This document shows positions 16,732 to 26,471 of a stretch of DNA of 64,000 nucleotides, piece by piece. How positions within the stretch are numbered: the first letter of the stretch is position 1; each line of letters begins with the position of its first letter. The notes beneath the pieces are model-generated. The model was given only the letters and a program-made list of their open reading frames with translations. It did no database searches and was not told where the DNA came from. Origin of the DNA: Puniceicoccales bacterium Verruco_01 (GTDB lineage Bacteria; Verrucomicrobiota; Verrucomicrobiia; Opitutales; Oceanipulchritudinaceae); NCBI GenBank assembly GCA_001604565.1, contig LVBV01000006.1, positions 16,567 to 80,566 on the forward strand, given 5' to 3'. The translations under genes and the position numbers were made by a program.

Positions 16732-18522
16732 ATGGCCACCAAAGAATCCACGAGGCTCGCACAAGCGCCCTCCCCCGCGACAATCAAGGGCGCCGAGCTT
16801 CTCGTACGTTGTCTGGAACGCGAGGGCGTGGACCATGTGTTCGCCTATCCCGGCGGTGCGTCGATGGAGATCCATCAGGCGCTCACCCGCTCGAAGAAGA
16901 TCCGCACGATCCTGCCCCGCCACGAACAGGGCGCGGGGTTCATGGCGCACGGCTACGCGCGGACGACCGGCAAAACGGGCGTCTGCATGGTGACGAGCGG
17001 CCCGGGCGCGACGAACCTTGTGACGTGCATCGCCGACGCGTGGATGGATTCCATCCCGTTGGTCGCGATCACGGGCCAGGTGGCGCAGCATTTCATCGGC
17101 AAGACGGCCTTTCAGGAGACGGACGTCTTCGGCATGACGCTGCCGATCTGCAAGCACAGTTTTCTCGTTCTCAAGACCGAGGATCTGCCCCGCGTCATCA
17201 GGGAAGCCTTTACGATCGCCAACTCCGGTCGTCCGGGCCCGGTCGTGATCGACCTGCCCAAGGACGTGCAGCAGAAGATGGTGAGCTCGTCCCTCGCGGA
17301 GGACGAAGTGAAGACGGACCTGCCCGGCTACAATCCCTACCACGAGGCGGGCGACGCGGAGCTGAAGGCAGCTCTTTCCATGATCTCCGCGGCGAAGCGC
17401 CCGGTCCTCTACGTGGGCGGTGGCGTCATCTCCGCCAACGCCTGTGCGGAACTGCGCGCCTTTGCGGAAATAACGGGAGCACCGGTTGCGGAGACACTGA
17501 TGGGGATCGGCGCCTTTCCGGACAGCCACCCGCAGAATTTGCGCTGGTTCGGCATGCACGGGAGCGTGGCGGGCAACTGGGCGGTGAACGAGTGCGACCT
17601 TCTCGTGGCCCTGGGCGCCCGCTTTGACGACCGCATCACAAGCGCCGTCAAGACCTTCGCCCCGCTCGCGAAGATCATCCACTTCGACCTCGACCGTTCC
17701 GAGCACAACAAGAACAAGCGCGTGGACCTGCCGATCCACTCGGATCTCAAGTATGCGCTGACCCGGATGCTCGCCCTCGCCAAGGAAACGGGTTTTGCCA
17801 AGCCCGACATCGCCGCGTGGAACGCGAAGGTGGCCGCGTGGAAGAAGGAGTATCCCTTCCAGTTCGAGGAAAGCCCCTACATCCTGCCGGAGGCCGCGAT
17901 CAGCGAACTCAACCGGCAGCTTGCGGGGAAGGAACACATCATCACGACGGGCGTCGGCCAGCACCAGATGTGGGCCGCGCAGTTCTGCACTTTTGACGAG
18001 CCCCGGCGCTTTGTTTCGAGCCTCGGCCTCGGCACGATGGGCTTCGGCCTGCCGAGCGCCCTCGGCGCCAAGGTGGCGAACCCGTCCCTGCCGGTCGTCG
18101 ACATCGACGGCGACGGTTCCTTCACCATGAACTTGCAGGAACTGGCCACCGCCGTGCAGGAGAAGATCCCCGTCAAGGTGATGATCCTCAACAACCAGCA
18201 CCTCGGCATGGTGATGCAGTGGGAGGACATCCTCTACAAGGGAAACCGCGCGAACACGATTCTCTGCGACCCCGCCAACATCGGCGGCCCGGAGAACCCC
18301 GCCGCGCTCTATCCGGACTGGGTGAAGATCGCCGACGGCTTCGGCGTCAAGGCCCGCCGCGTGCTCCGCAAGGAGGACCTCGCCGGCGCCATCGCGGAAA
18401 TGCTGGCCGCCGAGGGGCCCTTCCTCCTCGACGTGGTCGTCCCGCACCGCGAGCACGTCATGCCCTTCATCCCGGCGGGCAAGTCCGCCAAGGAAATCCT
18501 CATCAAAACCCCGGGTAAATAA
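16732..18522 (+). CDS. ilvB: Acetolactate synthase large subunit, copy 2
   Basis: A 596-aa paralogue of the preceding gene, with long identical stretches (for example [19 protein letters not shown]). It has the full set of catalytic motifs: catalytic glutamate in [37 protein letters not shown], and the consensus Mg/thiamine site [19 protein letters not shown] with [12 protein letters not shown] good ribosome site (TGAGGA, 8 bases before ATG) suggests strong translation. leuC follows after 37 bases, so copy 2 and leuC are probably one transcript. Whether the copies differ in cofactor, substrate or feedback behaviour cannot be told from sequence; close tandem duplication is the simplest origin. 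Confidence 0.9.
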   Translation: MATKESTRLAQAPSPATIKGAELLVRCLEREGVDHVFAYPGGASMEIHQALTRSKKIRTILPRHEQGAGFMAHGYARTTGKTGVCMVTSGPGATNLVTCIADAWMDSIPLVAITGQVAQHFIGKTAFQETDVFGMTLPICKHSFLVLKTEDLPRVIREAFTIANSGRPGPVVIDLPKDVQQKMVSSSLAEDEVKTDLPGYNPYHEAGDAELKAALSMISAAKRPVLYVGGGVISANACAELRAFAEITGAPVAETLMGIGAFPDSHPQNLRWFGMHGSVAGNWAVNECDLLVALGARFDDRITSAVKTFAPLAKIIHFDLDRSEHNKNKRVDLPIHSDLKYALTRMLALAKETGFAKPDIAAWNAKVAAWKKEYPFQFEESPYILPEAAISELNRQLAGKEHIITTGVGQHQMWAAQFCTFDEPRRFVSSLGLGTMGFGLPSALGAKVANPSLPVVDIDGDGSFTMNLQELATAVQEKIPVKVMILNNQHLGMVMQWEDILYKGNRANTILCDPANIGGPENPAALYPDWVKIADGFGVKARRVLRKEDLAGAIAEMLAAEGPFLLDVVVPHREHVMPFIPAGKSAKEILIKTPGK

Positions 18523-18559
18523 TCCCGGTCCTCAATTTTCTCACCTTCACAGAATCATC

Positions 18560-19957
18560 ATGGCCAAGACGCTCTACGAAAAAGTGTGGGATGCCCACGC
18601 TGTGGCAACCCTGCCGAACGGGCAGACGCAGCTCCTCATCGGGACGCACCTCATTCACGAGGTGACGAGCCCCCAGGCCTTCGGCATGCTCCGCCAGCTC
18701 GGCCTCAAGGTCCATCGGCCCGACCGCACCTTCGCGACCGTCGATCACATCGTGCCGACGAACGAGACGAAGGAGCCCTACAGCGATCCCCTCGCACAGG
18801 AGATGATCGAGGCCCTGCGGAAGAACTGCAAGGACTTCGGCATCACCTTCTTCGACACCTTCACCGGCAAGCAGGGCGTCGTCCACATCGTGGGCCCCGA
18901 GCAGGGCATCACCCAGCCGGGCATGACGATCGCCTGCGGCGACAGCCATACGGCCACACACGGAGCCTTCGGCGCCATCGCCTTCGGCATCGGGACGAGC
19001 CAGGTGCGCGACATCCTCGCCACGCAAACGATGGCGATGGGAAAGCTCAAGATCCGCCGCATCGTCGTGAACGGCACCCTCGGCAAGGGCGTATATCCCA
19101 AGGACGTCATCCTGCACATCATCCGCAAGCTCGGCGTCAACGGCGGCACGGGCTATGTGTACGAGTACGCGGGCAAGGTTTTCGACGACATGTCGATGGA
19201 AGGCCGCATGACGGTCTGCAACATGTCGATCGAGGGCGGCGCGCGCTGCGGCTACGTGAACCCGGACGAAACGACCTTCGCGTATCTCAAGGGCCGTCCG
19301 TACTCCCCCAAGGGAGCGGAGTGGGACAAGGCGGTCACCCGCTGGAAGTCTTTCGCGAGCGACGCGGACGCGAAGTATGACGATGTTGTGGAATTCGACG
19401 CCGCCGACATCGCGCCCACCGTCACCTGGGGCATCAATCCCGGTCAGGGCGTCTCCATCGACGAGAAAATCCCCTCCCCATCCGACGTTCCCGAAGACCA
19501 GAGGGCGGGCGTTGTCGAGGCTCTCGAATTCATGAAATTCAAGGCGGGCACGCCGGTCAAGGGCATCCCGATCAACGTGGCCTTCATCGGCAGCTGCACG
19601 AACGGACGCCTCGGCGACCTGCGCGAGGCCGCCAAGTTCGTCAAGGGACGCCACGTGGCGCCCAAAGTGAGGGCCATCGTCGTCCCCGGCTCGCAAATCG
19701 TCGCCCTGCAGGCGATGAAGGAGGGCCTCGACAAGATCTTCACCGAGGCGGGCTTTGAATGGCGCGGCGCGGGCTGCTCCATGTGCCTTGCCATGAACCC
19801 GGACAAGCTCGTCGGCGACGAGATCTGCGCGAGCTCCAGCAACCGCAACTTCAAGGGCCGTCAGGGCTCGCCCACGGGCCGCACGCTCCTCATGAGCCCC
19901 GTGATGGTGGCCGCCGCCGCCGTCGAAGGCCGCGTGACGGACTCGCGAGCGATGTAG
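18560..19957 (+). CDS. leuC: 3-isopropylmalate dehydratase large subunit
   Basis: A 465-aa aconitase-family iron-sulfur protein that pairs with LeuD in leucine synthesis. The three cluster-ligand cysteines are in [17 protein letters not shown] and [15 protein letters not shown]. Other signatures are [16 protein letters not shown] near the start, [19 protein letters not shown], and [20 protein letters not shown] near the end. Length is normal for bacterial LeuC. It lies 37 bases after the second acetolactate synthase gene and ends before a hairpin, so it closes this operon. Its small subunit leuD is on the opposite strand 9.6 kb away, an unusual separation given that most genomes keep leuCD together. 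Confidence 0.95.
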   Translation: MAKTLYEKVWDAHAVATLPNGQTQLLIGTHLIHEVTSPQAFGMLRQLGLKVHRPDRTFATVDHIVPTNETKEPYSDPLAQEMIEALRKNCKDFGITFFDTFTGKQGVVHIVGPEQGITQPGMTIACGDSHTATHGAFGAIAFGIGTSQVRDILATQTMAMGKLKIRRIVVNGTLGKGVYPKDVILHIIRKLGVNGGTGYVYEYAGKVFDDMSMEGRMTVCNMSIEGGARCGYVNPDETTFAYLKGRPYSPKGAEWDKAVTRWKSFASDADAKYDDVVEFDAADIAPTVTWGINPGQGVSIDEKIPSPSDVPEDQRAGVVEALEFMKFKAGTPVKGIPINVAFIGSCTNGRLGDLREAAKFVKGRHVAPKVRAIVVPGSQIVALQAMKEGLDKIFTEAGFEWRGAGCSMCLAMNPDKLVGDEICASSSNRNFKGRQGSPTGRTLLMSPVMVAAAAVEGRVTDSRAM

Positions 19958-19982
19958 AAGAATCCGGAACGCTTCCATTTCC

Positions 19983-20018
19983 AAGGGCCGCGCGAGGGAA
20001 TCTCCTTTCGCGGCCCTT
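19983..20018 (+). terminator. Hairpin after leuC
   Basis: AAGGGCCGCG pairs perfectly with CGCGGCCCTT around a 16-base loop, 26 bases after the leuC stop. The tail (GCGTGTAC) is not U-rich, so termination may be weak or Rho-assisted. Confidence 0.45.
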
Positions 20019-20028
20019 GCGTGTACAC

Positions 20029-20055
20029 AAAAAGACCCGCCTTTGCGGGCGGGTC
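20029..20055 (-). terminator. Terminator of ftsH
   Basis: GACCCGC pairs with GCGGGTC (20034-20055). On the minus strand the stem is followed by U residues (complement of 20029-20033). It lies 22 bases past the ftsH stop. Confidence 0.7.
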
Positions 20056-20077
20056 CTAGTGAAAGGTTGACGAATCT

Positions 20078-22081
20078 CTAAGCCGTGGCCGGGGCCGCAT
20101 CGGTGGCGGCGCCCGGTTCCGACTTCGCCGCGGGCGTTTCCGGAGTTTTTTCCTTCGGGGTTTCCGTCGCCTTGGGGCCGAGGACGATGGGCGAGCGGAT
20201 CTCGCCGAACTGGATGATCTCCATCACGTGTTTGCCTTCGATCGTCTCGAACTGCAGGAGGGCCTCGGCAATCTTGTCGAGCGCGGCGCGGTGCTCGGTG
20301 ATGATCTTGGTCGCCCTTTCGTACTGGGCGTCCACGATCGCGCGGATCTGCGCGTCGATGGCGCGGGCGGTCTCCTCGGAATAGTTCTGGCTGCGGGAAA
20401 TCTCGCGTCCCAGGAAGATGTGGTCCTGATTCTCACCGTAGGCGATGGGCCCGAGGGGGCTCATGCCCCAGTCGCACACCATCTTGCGGGCGATGCGGGT
20501 GACGTGCTTGATGTCGCCCGCGGCACCGGTCGTGATCTCGTGGAAGACCAAATCCTCCGCGATGCGTCCGCCCATGCCCATGCAGATCTGGTTTTCCAGG
20601 AAGGGCTTGGACTGATTCAAAAAGTCCTTGGAGGGAATCATCATCGTGACGCCGAGGGCCTGTCCGCGCGGGATGATCGTCACCTTGTGCAGAGGCAGGC
20701 GCCCGTCGTCGATGACGGCCTGAAGCACGGCGTGGCCGGCCTCGTGAAAGGCAGTGATCTTCTTGTCGGCGTCGTCCATCAGGCGGCGGCGCTCGCGTCC
20801 GTAGGAAATTTTGTCGCGCGCCTCGTCGAGCTCGGCCATGCCCACCTTGCTCTTTCCGTGACGGGCGGCCAGAAGCGCGCCCTCGTTCAAGAGGTTCGCC
20901 AGGTCCGCGCCCGCCATGCCGGGAGTGGAGCGCGCCACGACCGAGAGATCCACGGCTTCGTCGAGCTGGATCTTCTTCGCGTGGATCTTGAGGATTTCCT
21001 CGCGGCCCTTGAGGTCGGGAAGGTCGATCAAAATCTGCCGGTCGAAGCGTCCGGGGCGCAGGAGCGCGCTATCCAGCACGTCGGGCCGGTTCGTCGCCGC
21101 CACGATGATGACGCCCTCGTGCGCGTCGAAGCCGTCCATCTCGACGAGGATGCTGTTGAGCGTCTGCTCGCGCTCGTCGTTGCCGCCGCCAAGGCCCGCG
21201 CCGCGCTGGCGGCCCACGGCGTCGATCTCGTCGATGAAAATGATGCAGGGGGCGTTCTTGCGGCCCTGTTCGAACATGTCGCGCACGCGCGCCGCGCCCA
21301 CGCCCACGAACATCTCCACGAAGTCCGAGCCGGAAATGGAGAAGAAAGGCACGTCCGCCTCGCCCGCCACCGCGCGCGCGATCAGCGTCTTGCCGGTTCC
21401 GGGAGGCCCGACGAGCAGGCACCCCTTGGGGATGCGTCCGCCGATTTTCTGGAATTTCTTCGGGTCCTTGAGGAAATCGACAATCTCGGCAACCTCCTCC
21501 TTGGCCTCGTCGCAGCCCGCCACGTCGGCAAAGGTGATGCGGTCGCGGTCGCGCGTCAGCATCTTGGCGCGGCTCTTGCCGAAGCTCATGGCGCCCTTGC
21601 CCGCCATGCGGATCTGCCGCATGAAAAGGAAGTAGAGAAGCCCCACGATCAAAAAGATCGGGAGCATGTTCATGAGGAAGCTCGTGAAGGCGTCGTTGGA
21701 GGCCTTCTCCTTGAAGACGCCCGTGTTCTGGAGGCGCTGAAGGTTCTCATCCGTCAGGCGTCCATTGGCGACAAAGTGTGACGCACCGCCCACGATGAGC
21801 TTGGAATCCGGCTTCAGGGTGCCGCTGATCTCGCTCCAGTCGAGTCCTCCCTTGCCGGGATTGGGCTGGATGACGCCATCGGCCACCTGCCCCGTCTCCG
21901 CCGCCTGCACGACGCGGCTGATCGTCCATTCCACGACCTTGGGGGCCTTGTTGTCCGTGAAGACCACGAGCGCAACGAGGGCCAGGATGATCGCGGCCCA
22001 CACGAGCATGACCTTCGGGAACCGGTCCGGAGTGCCGCCGCGGAGCGGACGGTTGCGGCCGTTTATCGGATTACTTGGCAT
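20078..22081 (-). CDS. ftsH: ATP-dependent zinc metalloprotease FtsH
   Basis: A 667-aa inner-membrane AAA+ protease that degrades membrane and regulatory proteins. Two membrane helices flank a periplasmic segment: residues 23-41 ([18 protein letters not shown]) and 133-154 ([21 protein letters not shown]). The AAA domain has Walker A GPPGTGKT (225-232), Walker B IIFIDEID, and the second region of homology [20 protein letters not shown]. The zinc site HEAGH is at 446-450. The C-terminal 40 residues are Pro/Glu/Ala-rich and likely flexible. In gamma-proteobacteria FtsH controls LpxC levels, relevant because lpxC is in this window, though that link is not shown here. The gene overlaps the tilS end by 11 bases. 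Confidence 0.96.
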   Translation of the reverse strand: MPSNPINGRNRPLRGGTPDRFPKVMLVWAAIILALVALVVFTDNKAPKVVEWTISRVVQAAETGQVADGVIQPNPGKGGLDWSEISGTLKPDSKLIVGGASHFVANGRLTDENLQRLQNTGVFKEKASNDAFTSFLMNMLPIFLIVGLLYFLFMRQIRMAGKGAMSFGKSRAKMLTRDRDRITFADVAGCDEAKEEVAEIVDFLKDPKKFQKIGGRIPKGCLLVGPPGTGKTLIARAVAGEADVPFFSISGSDFVEMFVGVGAARVRDMFEQGRKNAPCIIFIDEIDAVGRQRGAGLGGGNDEREQTLNSILVEMDGFDAHEGVIIVAATNRPDVLDSALLRPGRFDRQILIDLPDLKGREEILKIHAKKIQLDEAVDLSVVARSTPGMAGADLANLLNEGALLAARHGKSKVGMAELDEARDKISYGRERRRLMDDADKKITAFHEAGHAVLQAVIDDGRLPLHKVTIIPRGQALGVTMMIPSKDFLNQSKPFLENQICMGMGGRIAEDLVFHEITTGAAGDIKHVTRIARKMVCDWGMSPLGPIAYGENQDHIFLGREISRSQNYSEETARAIDAQIRAIVDAQYERATKIITEHRAALDKIAEALLQFETIEGKHVMEIIQFGEIRSPIVLGPKATETPKEKTPETPAAKSEPGAATDAAPATA

Positions 22082-23576
22082 TGTTCTCTAGCGTAAACTG
22101 GTTTGGGAAATATGTCAGGCGAAGACCGAATCTCGCATCCGGTGCGAGCTTGAACTCGTCCGCCGGCGGCACCCTAGGACACCACGCAATCCGCCCTTCC
22201 ACAAGGACAATTGGGAGATTGTCGCGTTCCCTGCATGGAATCTTGCGATCAATAAGGATTTTCGTCAGCCGTTTCGCCCCCGGCGAACCGAGGAAACGAA
22301 AGGCGTCGCCCGTCCTGCGCGAGCGCAGGGAAAGCGAGCTGCCACTAGGGATGGAGAGACAGGAACAAAGGTTATTCCCCTCGCGCCGCAGCCGCGCGAT
22401 CTCCTCCGCCGCGCCGCCGGGGGAAAATTCCACCCATTCCGCGCGGAGAGACGCACCCCACGGGAAGAAGATCTCCGAGCCCGGTGCGAGGGTTCTTTCC
22501 TCAATCCGACGCCATGGGAAAGACTCGCGTTGGTACAGGCGCAGCTCGTCGGGAACGATCTCGAAGCCGAGGGATCGGAAGGAAGCGTCGCACCCGTAGC
22601 GGGAGAGAATGTGCAGGACGATGCGGTCAAGCGCCTTCGCGTCGGTTTTTTCGCGCAGGCCGTTTGAATCCAGCCAAAGCTCCGCGGCGCGGCGCATGAC
22701 GGCCAGACCCTGATTGCGGAGCGGCGTCAGTTCCAGCGGAGCCCCCGGTTGAGAGGGCTGGAAGCCGTGCGCAAGGGCGCTCACAAGGCGCGAAGCCTCC
22801 GCAATCCGGTAGCGCGATCGGGCCGCGCCCTCGGCGAAGTCGCGCCCCATGATTTCACTTAAGAGCGGCACCACTTCCTGCCGGATGCGGCTGCGGGCGT
22901 AGTCGCCGGTGAAATTGGTCGCATCCTCGCGCCACGGTGCCCCGCACGCAGCGAGCCGTTCGCGGATGAGACTGCCGGAAAGGGGAAGCAGGGGCCGCAC
23001 GTGAGTGAACCATCCCTCCGACAAATGAAGCCGGTGAACGGGCCTCGGTCCGGAAAGGCCATCGAGCGAGCTGCCCCGCGCCAGTCGCATGAGGAGATTT
23101 TCCGCCACGTCGCTCTTGTTGTGGCCGAAGAGGAGGTGATTCGCCTTCGCGTGCAGGAAGCCCATGCGGGCATTGCGCGCCTCCTCCTCGCTCGCCCCGT
23201 TCGGAGGGTTTTCCCAAGCGCCCTCCTCGAAAGGCAGGCCGAGTCCCGTCGCGAGGTTGCGCACAAAGGCTGCGTCCGCGTCGGACTCGGCCCCGCGCAG
23301 GCGGTGGTTGTAGTGCAGGACGGCAAGGCGCTCCCTCAGCTTCGGGAAGTGCGCCCATACAAGGAGCGCCAGCGCAACCGAGTCCGCCCCTCCGGAAACC
23401 GCCAGCCCCGCGCGGATGTACTCCGCATTCTCCCAGCCGCAGATGTTTTCCACCGCCCAGCGTTCCAATTCCGTACGCGGCGTGAGCAATGCGAGTTTCT
23501 CCGCCAGGCGCGGCCAGTCCGGGGACGGAACGAGCCCCTCCCCTGCCGCTTTTGACTCTCCCCGCGCGTTTTCCAT
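22071..23576 (-). CDS. tilS: tRNA(Ile)-lysidine synthetase
   Basis: A 501-aa protein that converts C34 of tRNA-Ile(CAU) to lysidine so that it reads AUA. The N-terminal PP-loop ATPase motif is AGLAVSGGADSVALALLVW, followed by YNHRLRGAESDADAAFVRN and LLFGHNKSDVAENLLMRLAR, both characteristic of TilS. The C-terminal domain (SRRTGDAFRFLGSPGAKRLT, KILIDRKIPCRERDNLP) is the tRNA-binding TilS_C region, so the protein is full length. The ATG at 23576 is chosen because upstream codons overlap the DedA gene and lack family similarity. It is translationally coupled to ftsH, a gene order shared with many bacteria (tilS-hpt-ftsH without hpt). Confidence 0.9.
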   Translation of the reverse strand: MENARGESKAAGEGLVPSPDWPRLAEKLALLTPRTELERWAVENICGWENAEYIRAGLAVSGGADSVALALLVWAHFPKLRERLAVLHYNHRLRGAESDADAAFVRNLATGLGLPFEEGAWENPPNGASEEEARNARMGFLHAKANHLLFGHNKSDVAENLLMRLARGSSLDGLSGPRPVHRLHLSEGWFTHVRPLLPLSGSLIRERLAACGAPWREDATNFTGDYARSRIRQEVVPLLSEIMGRDFAEGAARSRYRIAEASRLVSALAHGFQPSQPGAPLELTPLRNQGLAVMRRAAELWLDSNGLREKTDAKALDRIVLHILSRYGCDASFRSLGFEIVPDELRLYQRESFPWRRIEERTLAPGSEIFFPWGASLRAEWVEFSPGGAAEEIARLRREGNNLCSCLSIPSGSSLSLRSRRTGDAFRFLGSPGAKRLTKILIDRKIPCRERDNLPIVLVEGRIAWCPRVPPADEFKLAPDARFGLRLTYFPNQFTLENNAK

Positions 23577-23641
23577 CGCCCTGCAACGGAAGTATCGACG
23601 CAGCGGACGTGAATCGCGACTCCGAAATTTCCAAGCGGTGG

Positions 23642-24298
23642 TTACGCCTGACCGGCGGCGCGGGCCTTCCGCGCACGGAGTTTGGCGGCGGCAAGCTCCC
23701 ATGCGATGGGCAACAGCGACACGACGATGATGAACGGCACGATGATCTCGAAATTGTTCTGCACCCACGCCACGTTGCCGAGGGCGTAGCCGATGCCCAG
23801 GAACAGGCCAATCCAGAGCGCCCCGCCGCCGATGTCGTAGGCGAGGAACTTGCGGTAGCTCATGCGGGCCACGCCCGCCGTGAAGGGCGAAAAGGTTCGC
23901 ACGATGGGGACGAAGCGCGCAAGGACCACGGCCTTGCCGCCCCATTTTTCGTAAAAAGCGTGCGCCTTTTGATAATACTCGGGCTTGAAGAAGCGCCGGG
24001 GCTTTTCGAGGAGCTTTTTCCCGAGGAAGCGACCGATTGCGTAATTCAGGTTGTCGCCGCCGACCGCCGCGAGGAAGAGGCCGATCGCAAGGACGCGGAT
24101 GTCGAGGGAACTCTGCTGCGCGGCAAAGGCGCCGAGGGCAAAGAGCATCGAATCGCCCGGCAGGAAGGGCGTCACCACAAGGCCCGTCTCGCAAAAGACG
24201 ATGAGGAAGACGAGCGCATACACCCACAGGCCGTACTCGGCAAAGAACTGAGGCAGGAACTCGTTGAAGTGCAGGATGATGTCGAGAAGTTCGGTCAT
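23642..24298 (-). CDS. DedA-family membrane protein
   Basis: A 218-aa integral membrane protein of the DedA/SNARE-associated family. The conserved motifs are FCETGLVVTPFLPGDSMLF near the N-terminus, the cytoplasmic GGKAVVLARFVPIVRTFSPF with its essential arginines, and GVARMSYRKFLAYDIGGGALW. The acidic residue of FCETG and the FLPGDS stretch are hallmarks. DedA proteins are proposed to flip undecaprenyl phosphate or phospholipid and to support membrane homeostasis; which lipid applies here is unknown. There are about five hydrophobic stretches. It sits 65 bases upstream of tilS and may be cotranscribed with tilS-ftsH. Confidence 0.88.
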   Translation of the reverse strand: MTELLDIILHFNEFLPQFFAEYGLWVYALVFLIVFCETGLVVTPFLPGDSMLFALGAFAAQQSSLDIRVLAIGLFLAAVGGDNLNYAIGRFLGKKLLEKPRRFFKPEYYQKAHAFYEKWGGKAVVLARFVPIVRTFSPFTAGVARMSYRKFLAYDIGGGALWIGLFLGIGYALGNVAWVQNNFEIIVPFIIVVSLLPIAWELAAAKLRARKARAAGQA

Positions 24299-24333
24299 GG
24301 CGGGAGAGAAGCGGAGCCCCTTGCGCTCAAAGA

Positions 24334-24362
24334 AAGCCGCACTTCAAACGAAGCGCGGCTTC
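24334..24362 (-). terminator. Terminator of serS
   Basis: AAGCCGC-A-CTTC pairs with GAAG-C-GCGGCTT around AAAC (one internal mismatch). On the minus strand it ends in a U-rich tail and lies about 47 bases past the serS stop. Confidence 0.6.
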
Positions 24363-24408
24363 CGAGAAAAAGAACTGTACACGGGTGGAAAAGTTCCGGG
24401 AAAGGCGC

Positions 24409-25686
24409 CTACTTCGCCTTCGGGATGCCGATGCGGTCCTTGCCGACCCACGGGCGCAGGCACTCGGGGACAAGGAGCGTGCCGTCGTCCTGAAGGTTGT
24501 TTTCCAGAAGGCCCACGAGGACGCGCGGCACCGCAAGGCCGGAACCGTTGAGCGTGTGGACGAAGTGGACCTTGCCCTCCTCGTCGCGGTAGCGGATGTT
24601 CGCGCGGCGCGCCTGGAAGTCCGTGAAGATGGAGCAGCTGGAAACTTCGAGCCACTTCTTCTGACCGGCGGCCCACACTTCGAGGTCGATCTTCTTGGCG
24701 TTCGGCGCGGAAAGGTCGTGCGTGGCCATCAGCATCCGGTGATGGGTGAGGCCCAGCTTCTTCAGCATGCCGCAGACGTGGTCCACCATGCTCGCGAGCT
24801 CCGCCTCGGCGGTGCCGGGCTTCACCCACTTGAGCAGTTCCACCTTGTCAAACTGGTGAACGCGGTTCATGCCGCGCACGTCCTTGCCATGGCTCCCGGC
24901 CTCGCGGCGGAAGCAGGGCGTGTAGGCGCAGTGATAGATCGGGAGCTGCTTCTCCTCCAGAATCTCGTCGCGGTAGAGGTTGGTGACGCTCGTTTCGGCG
25001 GTCGGGATGAGGTAAAAGTCGTCGAGCGGGCAGTAATACATCTGCCCCTCCTTGTCCGGAATCTGGCCGACGGCCATACCGCTAAACTGGTTCACGAGAA
25101 TCGGGGGCGAAACCTCGATGAAACCGGCCTTGGTGTCCTCCTCGATGAAGAACTGGATGAGGGCGCGGACGAAGCGCGCCATGTCGCCCACAAAAACGGG
25201 GAAGCCCGCGCCGGTGATCTTGGTGCCGCGCTCAAGGTCCACGTATTTGGAAAACCACGGGATGTCCCAGTGCGGGACGGCATTCGGATACGGGCGGTTC
25301 GGGTCGCCCCAGACCTCAAGGCACACGTTGTCGTCGTCGCTCGTGCCCACCGGAACATCCGGGAAGGGCGGGTTCGGGATCGTGAGATACGCCTTCTTCC
25401 ACTCGATTTCGATCGCCTCCAGCTTCGCGGCGAGCTCCTTCACCTGCGCGGAAAGCTCCTTCATCTCGGCCACCTTGGCCTTGAACTCCGGCGAGCCCTT
25501 GGGAAGCGCGCTCATCGTGGTGTTCGCGGCCTTCTGGCGGGCGCGGGTGTTCTCCGCCTCGGTGATCATCTCGCGGCGCTGGCGGTCCAGCTCCAGGAAT
25601 GCGTCGATGTCGCAGGGGAACTTTTTCTTGGCAACGCCCGCCTTCACAAGCTCGGGCTGTTCTCGAAGGAGTTTGAGGTCGATCAT
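24409..25686 (-). CDS. serS: Seryl-tRNA synthetase
   Basis: A 425-aa class II aminoacyl-tRNA synthetase that charges tRNA-Ser. The N-terminal coiled-coil arm that grips the long variable arm spans about residues 25-100 (ELDRQRREMITEAENTRARQ, VAEMKELSAQVKELAAKLEA). Class II motifs follow: the serine pocket LIPTAETSVTNLYRDEIL, motif 2 PCFRREAGSHGKDVRGMNRV and motif 3 GSGLAVPRVLVGLLENNLQ. The ATG at 25686 is chosen because the family starts MIDLKLLREQPELVKAG; the open frame runs 76 codons further with arginine-rich filler. Length and motifs are normal. It has its own terminator. Confidence 0.96.
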   Translation of the reverse strand: MIDLKLLREQPELVKAGVAKKKFPCDIDAFLELDRQRREMITEAENTRARQKAANTTMSALPKGSPEFKAKVAEMKELSAQVKELAAKLEAIEIEWKKAYLTIPNPPFPDVPVGTSDDDNVCLEVWGDPNRPYPNAVPHWDIPWFSKYVDLERGTKITGAGFPVFVGDMARFVRALIQFFIEEDTKAGFIEVSPPILVNQFSGMAVGQIPDKEGQMYYCPLDDFYLIPTAETSVTNLYRDEILEEKQLPIYHCAYTPCFRREAGSHGKDVRGMNRVHQFDKVELLKWVKPGTAEAELASMVDHVCGMLKKLGLTHHRMLMATHDLSAPNAKKIDLEVWAAGQKKWLEVSSCSIFTDFQARRANIRYRDEEGKVHFVHTLNGSGLAVPRVLVGLLENNLQDDGTLLVPECLRPWVGKDRIGIPKAK

Positions 25687-25793
25687 GTTGTGGATCGGAA
25701 AGAGGAAATCCTGAACGCCGACGGGGCACATTGCAAGCCGCGAGCGCCCGGGGCCATCCGGGGCGGTTCCGCGCGATCTCTCCCCACAGCCTG

Positions 25794-26387
25794 CTACGCC
25801 TTCGCCATCAGCTTTTCCACGTAGCGGGCAAGAAGGTCGCTCTCCAGATTCACGCGGTCGCCCGCCTTTTTCTCGTGCAGGTTCGTGACGAGCAGAGTGT
25901 GCGGAATCAGGCACACGTGAAAGGAGTCCCCCTCGTCGCCCGCCACGGTGAGGGAGATGCCGTCGATGGCGATGCTCCCCTTGTGTGCGATGTAGCGGCG
26001 GATGGAGGGCGGGGCCTCGACGCGGATCACCACGTCGTCCCCCTCGCGCGCGATGGAAAGGATGCGGCCCGTGGCATCCACGTGGCCCGCCACGAAGTGA
26101 CCACCCATGCGTCCGCCAGCGGGAAGGCTCAGTTCCAGATTGAGAAGCGCGCCCGGGCCGACGTCGCCGATGGAGGTGCAGCGCACCGTCTCGCCCAGGA
26201 GGTCGAAGGAGAGGGAGTTCCCGTCGATCGCCACGACCGTCAGGCAGCAGCCGTTGACCGCCACGCTGTCGCCGATCGCCACCTTGCCCGCGAGTGCTCC
26301 CGCGTCGATCGTGAGAAGCATGCTATCGCCCTGCCCGTGCTTCATGGAAAGGATTCTGCCCGTCGCCTCGATGATTCCTGTGAACAT
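25794..26387 (-). CDS. ribE: Riboflavin synthase (alpha type)
   Basis: A 197-aa protein with two tandem lumazine-binding domains that dismutates 6,7-dimethyl-8-ribityllumazine to riboflavin. It begins with the invariant MFTGIIEATGRI. The domain halves are marked by IGDSVAVNGCCLTVVAIDG and KGSIAIDGISLTVAGDEGD, the paired substrate-pocket repeats, and GRMGGHFVAGHVDATGRI links them. The true start is the ATG at 26387; a GTG five codons upstream is in frame but outside the family. The GAGGG lies very close to the start. ribD is 35 kb away, so the riboflavin genes are scattered. No FMN riboswitch is visible upstream. Confidence 0.94.
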   Translation of the reverse strand: MFTGIIEATGRILSMKHGQGDSMLLTIDAGALAGKVAIGDSVAVNGCCLTVVAIDGNSLSFDLLGETVRCTSIGDVGPGALLNLELSLPAGGRMGGHFVAGHVDATGRILSIAREGDDVVIRVEAPPSIRRYIAHKGSIAIDGISLTVAGDEGDSFHVCLIPHTLLVTNLHEKKAGDRVNLESDLLARYVEKLMAKA

Positions 26388-26471
26388 GCCCTCAATCTGC
26401 ACCCTGAAGAGCTCCGGGGCAACGTCATATGATATTGAAGAGAACGCTCCGCTGCGCGAAACTCACGATCC

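Noticed and set aside
16117..18456. Very long (779-codon) minus-strand open frame
   Set aside because: It is the antisense shadow of the two acetolactate synthase genes; its sequence is repetitive in H, A, R and lacks domains, as expected for GC-rich antisense frames.
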